64,000 nt of DNA from Streptomyces cyaneochromogenes (GTDB lineage: Bacteria; Actinomycetota; Actinomycetes; Streptomycetales; Streptomycetaceae). This document shows, piece by piece, positions 31,118 to 38,994 of this stretch. How positions within the stretch are numbered: the stretch's first letter is position 1; each line of letters opens with the position of its first letter. Position numbers and translations under genes: made by a program. Location of the stretch: positions 3,844,001-3,908,000 of the forward strand of contig NZ_CP034539.1 of assembly GCF_003963535.1 (NCBI RefSeq), read 5' to 3'. The notes under the pieces were generated by a model. It did no database searches, was not told the DNA's origin, and saw only the letters and a program-made list of their open reading frames with translations.

Positions 31118-32986
31118 TCAGTTGCCGCAGCCGTTCCCGGGGTCCGCCGGTGCTGGCTGCGGGGCGGGCGCGGGGGTGGGGCCGGGGTCGGTCGTGTCAG
31201 GCGGGGTGGGGTCAGCCGGGGCCTGCGGGGCTTCAGGCGTCTCGGGTGCCTGCGGGACTTCGGGCGCCTCGGGTGCCTGCGGAACTTCGGGCACCTCGGG
31301 CGTCTCCGGGACTTCGGGCACCTCGGGCGCCTGCGGAACTTCGGGCACCTCGGGCGTCTCCGGCGCTTCCGGAGTCTCCGGCGTCTCCGGCGTCTCCGGC
31401 GTCTCCGGCGTCTCCGGCGCCTCCTCAACCGGCCCCGGCTCCGAAGGAGTTGAGGGATTCTCCGCCCCCGGGTCGTCCGGGTACGGCTCCTCGTGCCCGG
31501 GCTCCTCCGGATCCGGCTTCCCCGGCTGCTCCCCCACCGGATCGGCCGGTGCGGGCGCCGGCGGGTTGGCCGGCGGAGGCTCGGGCGCCGGCTCGGCGTG
31601 CGGCGGCGCCGGCACCTCAACCTCAGCACCGGGCCCCTCGCCCGACGGCTCCTCGGCAACCGGCTCATCGACCACTGGCACCTCGGCACCCGGCACCTCT
31701 GCACCCGGCACTTCGACCACCGGCCCAACCGCAGCCACCGGCCCCCTCACCGCCGTATCCGAGCCCGAGCCCGAACCCGAACCCGAACCCGCGTCGGAGT
31801 CGGAGCCCGAACCACCAGCATCGAAAGCCGCCGCACCCGCACCCCCCGCCCGGGACGCCACCGCGGCCACACCCCCCGGCTTCCCCGGCGCCTCGACAGG
31901 CCCCTCCGACGGGCGTGCGGCCGCCGGCGTCTCCGCGAGCGGCACCTGGGGTGAAAGCGGTGCGGGAGAGGGGTCGTTCACGCCCAGCGCGATCATCATC
32001 GCGAGGGCCGCGCCGGCGACCGTCGCCCCCGCGGCGATCGCCGTCGGCACCTTCGCACCGCCCGCTCCACCGGTCACCGCCTGGCGGGCCGAGTGCAGCG
32101 CGCCGCCGATCTGACCGCCGAGAGCGGCCGTGGCGCCGGCGGATCCGGCAGCGCCCGCCGCGAAGGACAGCAGGAACTTGCCCGCGCCTCCGACGGCGAA
32201 GACCAGCAGGGCCGGTCCGACCAGTGCGGGCAGACGGTCGTTGGCGCGCATGAGTACCGCGAGCCGACCGCGGCAGTCGTCGCAGGCGTCCACGTGGGCG
32301 AGCAGGCGTTCCGACTGGCGCGGGGTCGCGTTGCCGCGCACGTACGCCGGCATGCGCACCCAGTGGACCTCGCAGGCGGGGTCGTCGGGGGCGCCGGTCT
32401 GGGAGCGCAGGAAGGCCTGGCGCATGCCCTCGCGGGCCCGGTGCAGGAGTACGGCCGTCGCGCCCTGCTTGGCGCCGATGCGCTCTCCGACCGTCTCCAG
32501 CGGCTGCCCCTCAGCCTCCGCGAGCCACAGGGCCTGCACCCAGCGCTCGGGGAGCTGGCCCAGCACCCGCACCAACAGGTCGACGGAGGAGACCTGTTCG
32601 GCCGGGTCGGCCGGGTCCCCGGCGTGGACGGCGATCTCCGTCCGCTCGGCGGCGGTCCGCGGGTCGTGCGGGGTCTCGCGCTCGCCCGCGGCCGTCGCCG
32701 CCAGGTGCCGCACCGTCGTCATCAGGTACGCCGGGACGTTCTCGATCTCGTGCCCCTCCGACAGCCGCCGCCAGACACGGAAGTGCGCCTCGGCGACGAC
32801 GTCCTCGGCGGCCCAGGAGTTGTTCCGGGTCAGCGAGCGCGCGTAGGCGACCAGGCGCGGCTGCTGTTCCTCGTAGATGCGGGCGTACGAGGCGGTGGCG
32901 GACGCGGTCACAGACGTGGTCGCGGACGCGGTCACGGACTCGGGAGGTGACGCCTGGGCGGGCACCTTGGGGGAACCGTCGGACAT
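31118..32986 (-). CDS. ECF sigma factor fused to zinc finger, membrane helix and Pro/Glu-rich extracytoplasmic tail
   Basis: 622 residues. Sigma region 2 (about 35-100) includes R-L-V-A-Y-A-R-S-L-T-R-N-N-S-W-A-A-E-D-V-V-A-E-A-H-F-R-V-W. Region 4 (about 135-190) includes L-P-E-R-W-V-Q-A-L-W-L-A-E-A-E-G-Q. An anti-sigma-like zinc finger follows with H231-x3-C235-x2-C238. One or two hydrophobic stretches occur (255-290, and a clear helix at 314-336). Beyond it is a 280-residue tail of Ser/Gly/Asp, then Pro-Glu-Thr/Val repeats, ending C-G-N. So the sigma factor is probably tethered to the membrane by its own built-in anti-sigma part, like ECF groups with C-terminal extensions. It may respond to envelope signals. 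Confidence 0.87.
   Translation of the reverse strand: MSDGSPKVPAQASPPESVTASATTSVTASATASYARIYEEQQPRLVAYARSLTRNNSWAAEDVVAEAHFRVWRRLSEGHEIENVPAYLMTTVRHLAATAAGERETPHDPRTAAERTEIAVHAGDPADPAEQVSSVDLLVRVLGQLPERWVQALWLAEAEGQPLETVGERIGAKQGATAVLLHRAREGMRQAFLRSQTGAPDDPACEVHWVRMPAYVRGNATPRQSERLLAHVDACDDCRGRLAVLMRANDRLPALVGPALLVFAVGGAGKFLLSFAAGAAGSAGATAALGGQIGGALHSARQAVTGGAGGAKVPTAIAAGATVAGAALAMMIALGVNDPSPAPLSPQVPLAETPAAARPSEGPVEAPGKPGGVAAVASRAGGAGAAAFDAGGSGSDSDAGSGSGSGSGSDTAVRGPVAAVGPVVEVPGAEVPGAEVPVVDEPVAEEPSGEGPGAEVEVPAPPHAEPAPEPPPANPPAPAPADPVGEQPGKPDPEEPGHEEPYPDDPGAENPSTPSEPGPVEEAPETPETPETPETPETPEAPETPEVPEVPQAPEVPEVPETPEVPEVPQAPEAPEVPQAPETPEAPQAPADPTPPDTTDPGPTPAPAPQPAPADPGNGCGN
31225..31430 (-). repeat. 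9-bp/18-bp coding repeats in the sigma factor tail
   Basis: Short tandem units encode P-E-T-P-E-T, P-E-V-P-E-V-P-Q-A and related tripeptides over about 70 residues. They keep the frame. The tail length is likely to vary between strains. Confidence 0.85.
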
Positions 32987-33175
32987 GGCGGGGACGCTCC
33001 AGTCGCCTGTCGGCCTGGTGGGCGCGGACGAGTTTGTCAGCGTAGATGACTAAAATCTCAACCAAACGGTTCGCGTGAGTTAGATCACAGCAAGCGCGTT
33101 CCGGTTCGGCGTAATCAATAGGCCCGGCGCCGGGTCGAGAAGGCGCAATGTCAGCCACACAGGAAAAGGCCCACC

Positions 33176-33589
33176 ATGCGCCGCACCCTCGAACAGCCCG
33201 TCCGCGCCCGCCTCGTCACCCCCGGCTACCCGCAGCTGCCGATACGCCCCACCCTGCGCTACTCCGCCGCCGAGCCCTTCGCCGTGCACTTCGACTTCCC
33301 GGCCCATGTCTCGGACGACCAGCGAGGGGTCACCTGGACGTTCGCCCGCTCACTGCTGGAGGAGGGGCTCGACGGGGCGGCCGGGATCGGGGACGTCCGC
33401 ATCGTGCCGCGCGGGCGGTCCCGTACGGTCGTGGAGTTCCACGCGCCGCACGGGATGGCCGCGATCAGATTCGGTACGGCCTCCCTCCGGCGGTTCCTGC
33501 AACGGTCGTACGCCGTCGTCGAACCGGGGAGAGAGGACCTGGGGCAGGAACTGGACCTCTGCCTCATGTCCCTGCTCGACGGGGTCTGA
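33176..33589 (+). CDS. SsgA family sporulation/cell division regulator
   Basis: 137 residues. The SsgA-like fold is recognised from L-R-Y-S-A-A-E-P-F-A-V-H-F-D-F-P, W-T-F-A-R-S-L-L-E-E-G-L, G-I-G-D-V-R-I-V-P and the late F-L-Q-R-S-Y-A-V-V-E-P-G. Family members guide septum placement and spore wall formation in sporulating actinomycetes; which of the several paralogues this is cannot be told. It is divergent from the sigma factor gene across 189 bp. Confidence 0.92.
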   Translation: MRRTLEQPVRARLVTPGYPQLPIRPTLRYSAAEPFAVHFDFPAHVSDDQRGVTWTFARSLLEEGLDGAAGIGDVRIVPRGRSRTVVEFHAPHGMAAIRFGTASLRRFLQRSYAVVEPGREDLGQELDLCLMSLLDGV

Positions 33590-33592
33590 GGA

Positions 33593-33787
33593 TCAGCCCT
33601 CGTCACCGGCCCGGTCGAACCGGTCGGCCCGGCCCGCCCGATCGGTCCTCATACCGGCCTCGATACCGCTCTGGTCCGTGAGGAAGGCGTGCAGGTGCTC
33701 GATGGCTGAGTGGGCGCAGCCATCGGCGAAGACCAGCGCTGGAGCGAGCTGGGGGAGGGTGAGGATCGCCGAATCAGTGTCGTCCAT
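33593..33787 (-). CDS. Possible small protein, function unknown
   Basis: 64 residues from the ATG at 33785-33787, with GGGAAG at some distance upstream. It reads M-D-D-T-D-S-A-I-L-T-L-P-Q-L-A-P-A-L-V-F and ends in a charged Arg/Asp tail. No family recognised. It may be a true small gene or chance in GC-rich DNA. The 306-bp gap between the SsgA-like gene and the methyltransferase holds nothing else. Confidence 0.35.
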   Translation of the reverse strand: MDDTDSAILTLPQLAPALVFADGCAHSAIEHLHAFLTDQSGIEAGMRTDRAGRADRFDRAGDEG

Positions 33788-33895
33788 GGCCGTCGTTCTT
33801 CCCGGGCCGCCGATTTTCGTTCGGGCGAGCCGCCCGACTCCCGTACCACGCCCTAGATTTCCCTTGTCTGCCGGATTGAAGGGAGCCCTCGTCCC

Positions 33896-34716
33896 ATGAC
33901 GACCGCCGCCGCTGCCGAGCAGCCCGTGGACCAAGCCGTCCACCACTACGACCGGTTCCTCGCCGAGCACTACACCTGGATGCTCGGCGGCGATCTCGAC
34001 GCGCTCGCCGCCGTGCAGCGCGCCTCCCTCGCGGCGTGGGGCGTGACCCCTGAGTCGGCGGCAGGTCCGGCGGGCGGGGCGCTCGCCGTGGATCTGGGGT
34101 GCGGGCCGGGGCACGCGAGCCTGGCGCTGGCCGGGCTGGGCTGGGCTTCGACTCCGTCCTCGCGGTCGACCTGAGCCGTCCCCTGCTGGGCGAACTCGTC
34201 GCGCACGCGGCCCACTTGCCCGGGGTGCGACCGGTGCGGGCGGATGTGCGGACCGCTCTGCGGGAGCTGGTGCGGCCCGGGTCGGCGGCAGCCGTCGTAT
34301 GCCTGGGAGACACGCTGACGCATCTGCCGACCCGCGGTGACGTGGCCGCCCTCTTCGCCGACGCCGCCGCCGCGCTCGCGCCCGGAGGGACGGCCGTGTT
34401 CGGCTACCGCGACCTGACGGTCCCGCTCACCGGTACCGACCGTTTCCTCCCGGTCCGCGCCACCGAGGACCGGATCATGACCTGCTTCCTGGAGTACCCG
34501 GACGACTACAACGACTACACGGTCGTCGTGCACGACCTGATCCACACGCGGGACGGCACCCACCCGGGCGCCGACTGGACCCTCACCGCCCACAGTTACC
34601 GCAAACTGCGACTCTCCCACGCCTGGCTGCTGGAGCAACTCCGCACGGCGGGGCTGCGCGTGCGGCACGAGGAGAGCGGGCCGGGGGGCATGCGGACGGT
34701 CGTGCTCGGGCGTTGA
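33896..34716 (+). pseudogene. Class I SAM-dependent methyltransferase, frameshifted
   Basis: The first frame (33896 on) gives residues 1-80 with motif I A-V-D-L-G-C-G-P-G-H-A. It then shifts near 34133-34147, where GGGCT occurs three times in tandem. The rest continues in another frame: F-D-S-V-L-A-V-D-L-S (motif II), C-L-G-D-T-L-T-H-L-P, A-P-G-G-T-A-V-F-G-Y-R-D, to 34716. Removing one 5-bp copy would restore a normal 271-residue enzyme with the right motif spacing. It is either a real slippage mutation or a sequencing error. Substrate unknown. Confidence 0.85.
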
Positions 34717-34772
34717 GGAGTCGCGCCGAGGGCTGACGTACGGGTCCGTCTGCCCGGGAATCGGCAAATGGT

Positions 34773-34802
34773 TTGTCCGGCGAAGTCGGCCCGCCCTACA
34801 GT
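34773..34802 (+). promoter_or_regulatory. Candidate sigma-70-type promoter of the LLM oxidoreductase
   Basis: TTGTCC (34773-34778) and TACAGT (34797-34802) are 18 bp apart, about 144 bp before the start codon. Both hexamers fit the HrdB-type consensus reasonably. Confidence 0.45.
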
Positions 34803-34945
34803 GAGCCGACTTCGAAGAGACGTTCCCCCGGAAACACGCCGCAGAGCGGGAGCGTCCCACCTCACGGTTCTCATCGGGATCACCGAGGTGCAGGAGGGGC
34901 GGCAGCCGCCTTTGTCGACCCCTCTTCTCCTTCGGAGGCTCCTCC

Positions 34946-35806
34946 ATGAACAACGTCGCTCCGAACGTGGGCATCGGCCTGCCCATCGGCGACCCGCCCA
35001 CCCTGCTCACCTGGGCCCGGCGTGCCGACGCCGGCCCCTTCAGCACACTCGGTCTGCTCGACCGGCTCGTGTACGACAACCCCGAACCGCTGGTCGCCCT
35101 GTCCGTCCTCGCGGGCGCCACCACCCGCGTCCGCGTCCAGACCGAGGTGCTGCTCGCCCCGCTGCGCGACACCGCCCTGCTGGCCAAGCAGGCCGCCACC
35201 CTGGACCGGATGACCGGCGGTCGCTTCGTCCTCGGCCTGGGCATCGGCGGCCGGGACGACGACCACCTCGCCACGGGCACCGACCCGCGCACCCGGGGCC
35301 GGCGCCTGGACGAGCAGATGGCGTTGATGTGCCGCCTGTGGCGGGGCGAGTCGTACGGTGACGGCGTCGGCCCGATCGGTCCGGCGCCCGCCCGCCCCGG
35401 CGGCCCGGAGATCCTTTTCGGCGGCTTCAAGCCCGCCGCCCTCGAACGCGTCGCACGCTGGGGCGACGGCTTCCTCGCGGCCGCGGCGCCCTCCTGGGCG
35501 GGCGGCCTGTTCGACACCGTCCGGGACTTGTGGAAGGAGTACGGCCGCGACGGCGCGCCCCGTCTCGTGGCCCAGGTGAACGTCGCGCTCGGCCCGCGGG
35601 ACGTGCTCGACGACGCGCGTGCCCGCATGCACGCGTACTACGCCTTCACCGGCATGGCCGACCGCATGGTGGCCGGCCTGCTGACCACCCCCGCCGAGAT
35701 CCGCACCGCGATCGCCGCGTTCGCCGGCCTCGGCGCCGACGAGGTCATGCTCTACTGCTATGGCCTCGACCCGGACCAGGTGGACCGCCTGGCCGAGATC
35801 ATCTGA
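34946..35806 (+). CDS. LLM-class flavin-dependent oxidoreductase
   Basis: 286 residues; CGGAGG lies 7 bp before the ATG. The luciferase-like TIM-barrel fold is clear: N-V-G-I-G-L-P-I-G, T-R-V-R-V-Q-T-E-V-L-L-A-P-L-R, A-K-Q-A-A-T-L-D-R-M-T-G-G-R-F-V-L-G-L-G-I-G-G-R-D-D-D and the late F-G-G-F-K-P-A-A-L-E-R. It would use FMN or coenzyme F420 in the cytoplasm. The substrate is not evident. Confidence 0.9.
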   Translation: MNNVAPNVGIGLPIGDPPTLLTWARRADAGPFSTLGLLDRLVYDNPEPLVALSVLAGATTRVRVQTEVLLAPLRDTALLAKQAATLDRMTGGRFVLGLGIGGRDDDHLATGTDPRTRGRRLDEQMALMCRLWRGESYGDGVGPIGPAPARPGGPEILFGGFKPAALERVARWGDGFLAAAAPSWAGGLFDTVRDLWKEYGRDGAPRLVAQVNVALGPRDVLDDARARMHAYYAFTGMADRMVAGLLTTPAEIRTAIAAFAGLGADEVMLYCYGLDPDQVDRLAEII

Positions 35807-35864
35807 CGCCCTTGGCTGTGACGCCGTTCCTGTGACGCCGTTCCTGTGACGCCCCGGAGGCCAC

Positions 35865-36362
35865 GTGTTACTGCTGCTCCTGCTGTTCGTGGTCGTCGTG
35901 GTGATCGTCGCCGTCGCTCTGTGCGGATACGGCGGCGGCACCCTGGCCGCCGACGGCATCCGGCGTGCGAGCGCCCCCGTCCGGCTGCGCGGCCTCGCCG
36001 CCCTCGCGGGCGCGGGCGCGTGCGCGCTGTACGCGTGGGGGCTGCTCGCCGTCTGCGGCGCGGTCCTGTCGGCGGAGGACGGCGGCGCCGACTCGTCACC
36101 GCCGCATTCCTGCCGCACGCAGGGCTGGTGGGAACGGCATCAGCAGGGCGTCGAGATCGTCGGCCACACGGTGTCGTACGTCCCGCTCGGGTTCGTCTGC
36201 GAGACGAGCGACGGCGGGAGCTACGACACCGGTGACGTGCCCGGATACGTCAACCCGGGCGTGGTGGCCCTGGCCCTCACCGCCGCCGGGTGCGCCATCG
36301 GGGCGGGGTACGCGTCGGAGCTGCGTGCCCGTGCCGAGTCGCGGAAAGAGCAGGCCGGTTAG
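35865..36362 (+). CDS. Membrane protein, function unknown, with TTA second codon
   Basis: 165 residues from a GTG with CCGGAGG 5 bp upstream. Membrane helices at about residues 1-20, 42-66 and 130-152, with an extracytoplasmic loop containing two Cys (C-R-T-Q-G-W-W and F-V-C-E-T). The second codon is TTA (35868-35870), so translation should depend on the rare bldA tRNA. It lies 58 bp after the oxidoreductase gene and may share its transcript. Three short TGTGACGCCGTTCC-like repeats lie just before it. Confidence 0.7.
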   Translation: MLLLLLLFVVVVVIVAVALCGYGGGTLAADGIRRASAPVRLRGLAALAGAGACALYAWGLLAVCGAVLSAEDGGADSSPPHSCRTQGWWERHQQGVEIVGHTVSYVPLGFVCETSDGGSYDTGDVPGYVNPGVVALALTAAGCAIGAGYASELRARAESRKEQAG

Positions 36363-36425
36363 CCTCGGTTCTCGACAGCCCGGCAGCTCGACAGCAGCGG
36401 CCGGCGGAAATGGTGGGAGGCAGAC

Positions 36426-36728
36426 ATGGCGAAGATCCCCAGCGCGGCGGTCGCCGCGGGCGGACTCGTCGGAGGGTACGGCGTGGCCCGCTGGACGAAG
36501 AAGCGGCAGCTCGGCGGGGCCGTACTGGCCGTCGCGGGGGCCGCGGCCGCGCAGCAGTGGCGGCAGCGGGCCGGCGGGAAGGCGGCGGGGGCGCTGACCG
36601 CCGCGTATGTCGCCGCCTTCGCCGGGTCGCATCCGCTGGCCAAGAAGGTCGGCGCCTGGCCCGCCGTCCTCGGGGTCGCGGGGGCGGTCGCCCTGGCGTC
36701 CTGGGCGGTGGCGGACCGCAACGGCTGA
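36426..36728 (+). CDS. Small membrane protein, function unknown
   Basis: 100 residues; GGGAGG lies 6 bp before the ATG. Ala/Gly-rich with hydrophobic stretches at about residues 6-22, 30-43, 54-66 and 76-95 and basic turns (R-W-T-K-K-R-Q, H-P-L-A-K-K-V). Conserved-looking in style for Streptomyces, but no family named. Confidence 0.65.
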   Translation: MAKIPSAAVAAGGLVGGYGVARWTKKRQLGGAVLAVAGAAAAQQWRQRAGGKAAGALTAAYVAAFAGSHPLAKKVGAWPAVLGVAGAVALASWAVADRNG

Positions 36729-36818
36729 GCCGGCCGGGCGATTCTCCCTCGCCCGGCCCCGTCGGCCCGGGCTGCCGGACGAGTTCGGGCGGTGCGCCGG
36801 GCCTTCGCCGGCCCGCGG

Positions 36819-37220
36819 TCACGGCTGGTCGCGCACGTCGTCCCGGACTGAACCGGGCCCGGCGGGCAGGTGCGTCAACACGTTCACCACCCGCCCGTTC
36901 GGGTCCCGTACGAAGAACCGCCGTACACCCCACTCCTCGTCCCGGAGCTCCCGGACGACCTCCGCGCCCGACGCCACCACCTGCGCGTACACGGCGTCGA
37001 CGTCCTCCACCTCCACGCTCAGGTCGGAGACGACGGGGGCGGTGCGTTCCTCGGTGAAGAAGCTGATCTGGGCGGTGGGATTGGCGGGGGACGCCAGGGT
37101 CGTCACCCAGCCCATGTGCATGACCTCCTCGAAGCCGAGAAGGCCGTAGAAGTCACGGCTGGTCGCCATCTGCTCGGCGGAGTCGACCCGGTGGTTGGGG
37201 ACGATCCTGCGGACGGTCAT
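36819..37220 (-). CDS. VOC family (glyoxalase/bleomycin-resistance-like) protein
   Basis: 133 residues. The paired beta-alpha-beta-beta-beta modules are visible: R-D-F-Y-G-L-L-G-F-E-E-V at the first helix, and F-F-V-R-D-P-N-G-R-V-V-N-V-L in the second module, where D-P-x-G is the family hallmark. Candidate metal ligands are His10 and Glu residues. The substrate is unknown. It is divergent from the alginate-lyase-like gene. Confidence 0.9.
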   Translation of the reverse strand: MTVRRIVPNHRVDSAEQMATSRDFYGLLGFEEVMHMGWVTTLASPANPTAQISFFTEERTAPVVSDLSVEVEDVDAVYAQVVASGAEVVRELRDEEWGVRRFFVRDPNGRVVNVLTHLPAGPGSVRDDVRDQP

Positions 37221-37259
37221 CGGATGCGGCTCCTCGTCGGCGGCGGCGTCGGTGCTCTG

Positions 37260-37327
37260 TGATCGGTGTCGGCCCGGTGATCGGTGTGGGTTCCCAGTGA
37301 TCGGTGTGCGTTCCCAGTGATCGGTGT
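37260..37327. repeat. Short tandem repeat with TGATCGGTGT units
   Basis: Four copies of TGATCGGTGT start at 37260, 37278, 37298 and 37318; the last three have a 20-bp period with GGGTTCCCAG-like spacers. The array lies in the divergent promoter region of the VOC and lyase genes. Confidence 0.8.
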
Positions 37328-37406
37328 CCGGAGTTTTTGTTATCCCCCGCGGTCTGCCTCCGTCTCCTCACCGTCCCCAGCCGCAGGCACGCGAGGAATT
37401 GACGAC

Positions 37407-38912
37407 GTGACACGACAGATCAGCCGCCGGAGCATGTTCAAGGCCGCGGGCGCGGCAGCCGGAGCCGTCGGTATCGGTACGGCCGTGACGCCCACCCCTG
37501 CCGTCGCGGCGGGGACGTATGCCCACCCCGGCCTCCTGCACACCCGCGCCGATCTCGACCGTATGGCCGCGAAGGTGAAGGCGGGCGCCGCCCCCTACAC
37601 GGCCGGGTTCGCCAAGCTGACCGCCAACCGGCACTCGCAGACCGGCTGGGCGGCCAATCCGCAGGCGACCGTGATCCGGGGTGGGGCCGGCCAGAACTAC
37701 GGGATCCTCTACAACGACATCCACGCCGCCTTCCAGAACGCCCTGCGCGGACACGTCAGCGGCGACAGCGCGCATCTCGACACCGCCGTGGCCATCCTCA
37801 ACGCCTGGTCGGCCAAGCTGACCGGCCTCGGCGGCAACGCCGACCGCTTCCTGGCCTCCGGTCTGTACGGGTACCAGATCGCCAACGCCGCCGAACTCGT
37901 CCGCGACCATCCCGACTTCGAGCTCGGGCGGTTCCAGGAGCTGCTGACCAAGGTCTTCGCGCCGCTCAGCGACGACTTCCTGGTCAGCCACAACGGCGCC
38001 GTCGTCAGCAACTACTGGACCAACTGGGACCTGGCGAACATGTGCTGCGTCCTGGCGACCGGCATCCTCTGCGACGACAAGGCCCAGGTCGCCCGCGCCG
38101 TCGACTACTTCAAGCACGGCGAGGGCCTCGGCTCCCTCCGCAACGCCATCCCCGTCGTGCACGACGACGGACTCGCCGAATGGCTGGAGGCCGGCCGCGA
38201 CCAGGGGCACGCCCTCCTCGGCGTCGGCCTGATGGGCACCTTCTGCGAGATGGCCTGGAACCAGGGCGTCGACCTGTACGGCTACGACGACAACCGCTTC
38301 TTCAAGGGCGCCCAGTACGTCGCCAAGTGGGCCATGGGCGGTGACGTGCCGTTCACCGACAACACCCGCAGGAAGGGCGCGATCAACGGCTGGTCGGGCT
38401 CGGAGACGGTGACCGAGGCCGCGCCCGTGGACCCGGCGATGACCCGCCCCATCTGGGCGATGATCGCCAACCACTACACCAAGCGCCGGGGCCTGTCGGC
38501 GTCGTACCTCACACAGATCGTCGCCAAGGCCGGGCCGGAGGGCGGCGGCGGGGACTACGGCCCCAACAGCGGCGGCTACGACCAACTGGGCTTCGGCACG
38601 CTGGCGTTCACGCGGGACAAGGCCACGGGGACGGGCGGCTCGCCCAGTCCGGCGGCGTCGGGGTCGGCGTCGGCCGCGGCCGGTTCGGGTGGTGGGTCCG
38701 GATCGGGGTCGGGGTCGGATGCCCGGCCGCAGACGGGAAGCGGAAGCGCGGCTTCGCCCTCCGCGTCCACCTCCTCCGGCGCCGACGGTGACCTCGCCGC
38801 CACCGGCTCCAACGAGATCATCGGCTGGACGGCCGCCACCGGTATCACCGCCCTCGCCGGCGGCATGCTCCTGCTGCGCCGCCGCGACCGGGTCCGGCGC
38901 GAGTCGCAGTAG
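37407..38912 (+). CDS. Tat-exported, LAxTG-anchored alginate-lyase-like protein
   Basis: 501 residues from the GTG at 37407; GAGGAA lies upstream. Tat signal S-R-R-S-M-F-K at residues 6-12, cleavage near A-V-A-A. The alpha-toroid lyase domain (about 40-395) has A-H-P-G-L-L-H-T-R-A-D-L-D-R-M, N-Y-W-T-N-W-D-L-A-N and E-A-G-R-D-Q-G-H-A-L-L-G-V-G, with candidate catalytic Asn, His and Arg. A Ser/Gly/Ala linker leads to the sorting signal L-A-A-T-G, a hydrophobic helix and R-R-R-D-R-V-R-R. It should be wall-anchored by the class E sortase and act on uronic-acid polymers; the polymer is not certain. Confidence 0.87.
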   Translation: MTRQISRRSMFKAAGAAAGAVGIGTAVTPTPAVAAGTYAHPGLLHTRADLDRMAAKVKAGAAPYTAGFAKLTANRHSQTGWAANPQATVIRGGAGQNYGILYNDIHAAFQNALRGHVSGDSAHLDTAVAILNAWSAKLTGLGGNADRFLASGLYGYQIANAAELVRDHPDFELGRFQELLTKVFAPLSDDFLVSHNGAVVSNYWTNWDLANMCCVLATGILCDDKAQVARAVDYFKHGEGLGSLRNAIPVVHDDGLAEWLEAGRDQGHALLGVGLMGTFCEMAWNQGVDLYGYDDNRFFKGAQYVAKWAMGGDVPFTDNTRRKGAINGWSGSETVTEAAPVDPAMTRPIWAMIANHYTKRRGLSASYLTQIVAKAGPEGGGGDYGPNSGGYDQLGFGTLAFTRDKATGTGGSPSPAASGSASAAAGSGGGSGSGSGSDARPQTGSGSAASPSASTSSGADGDLAATGSNEIIGWTAATGITALAGGMLLLRRRDRVRRESQ

Positions 38913-38994
38913 CGGCAGCCCGCCAGAGGTACCACGATCCCCGGTCCCGGCTCCCACCACGAGGGGCGCCGGGACCGGTCCGGCGCCGTCTCCC

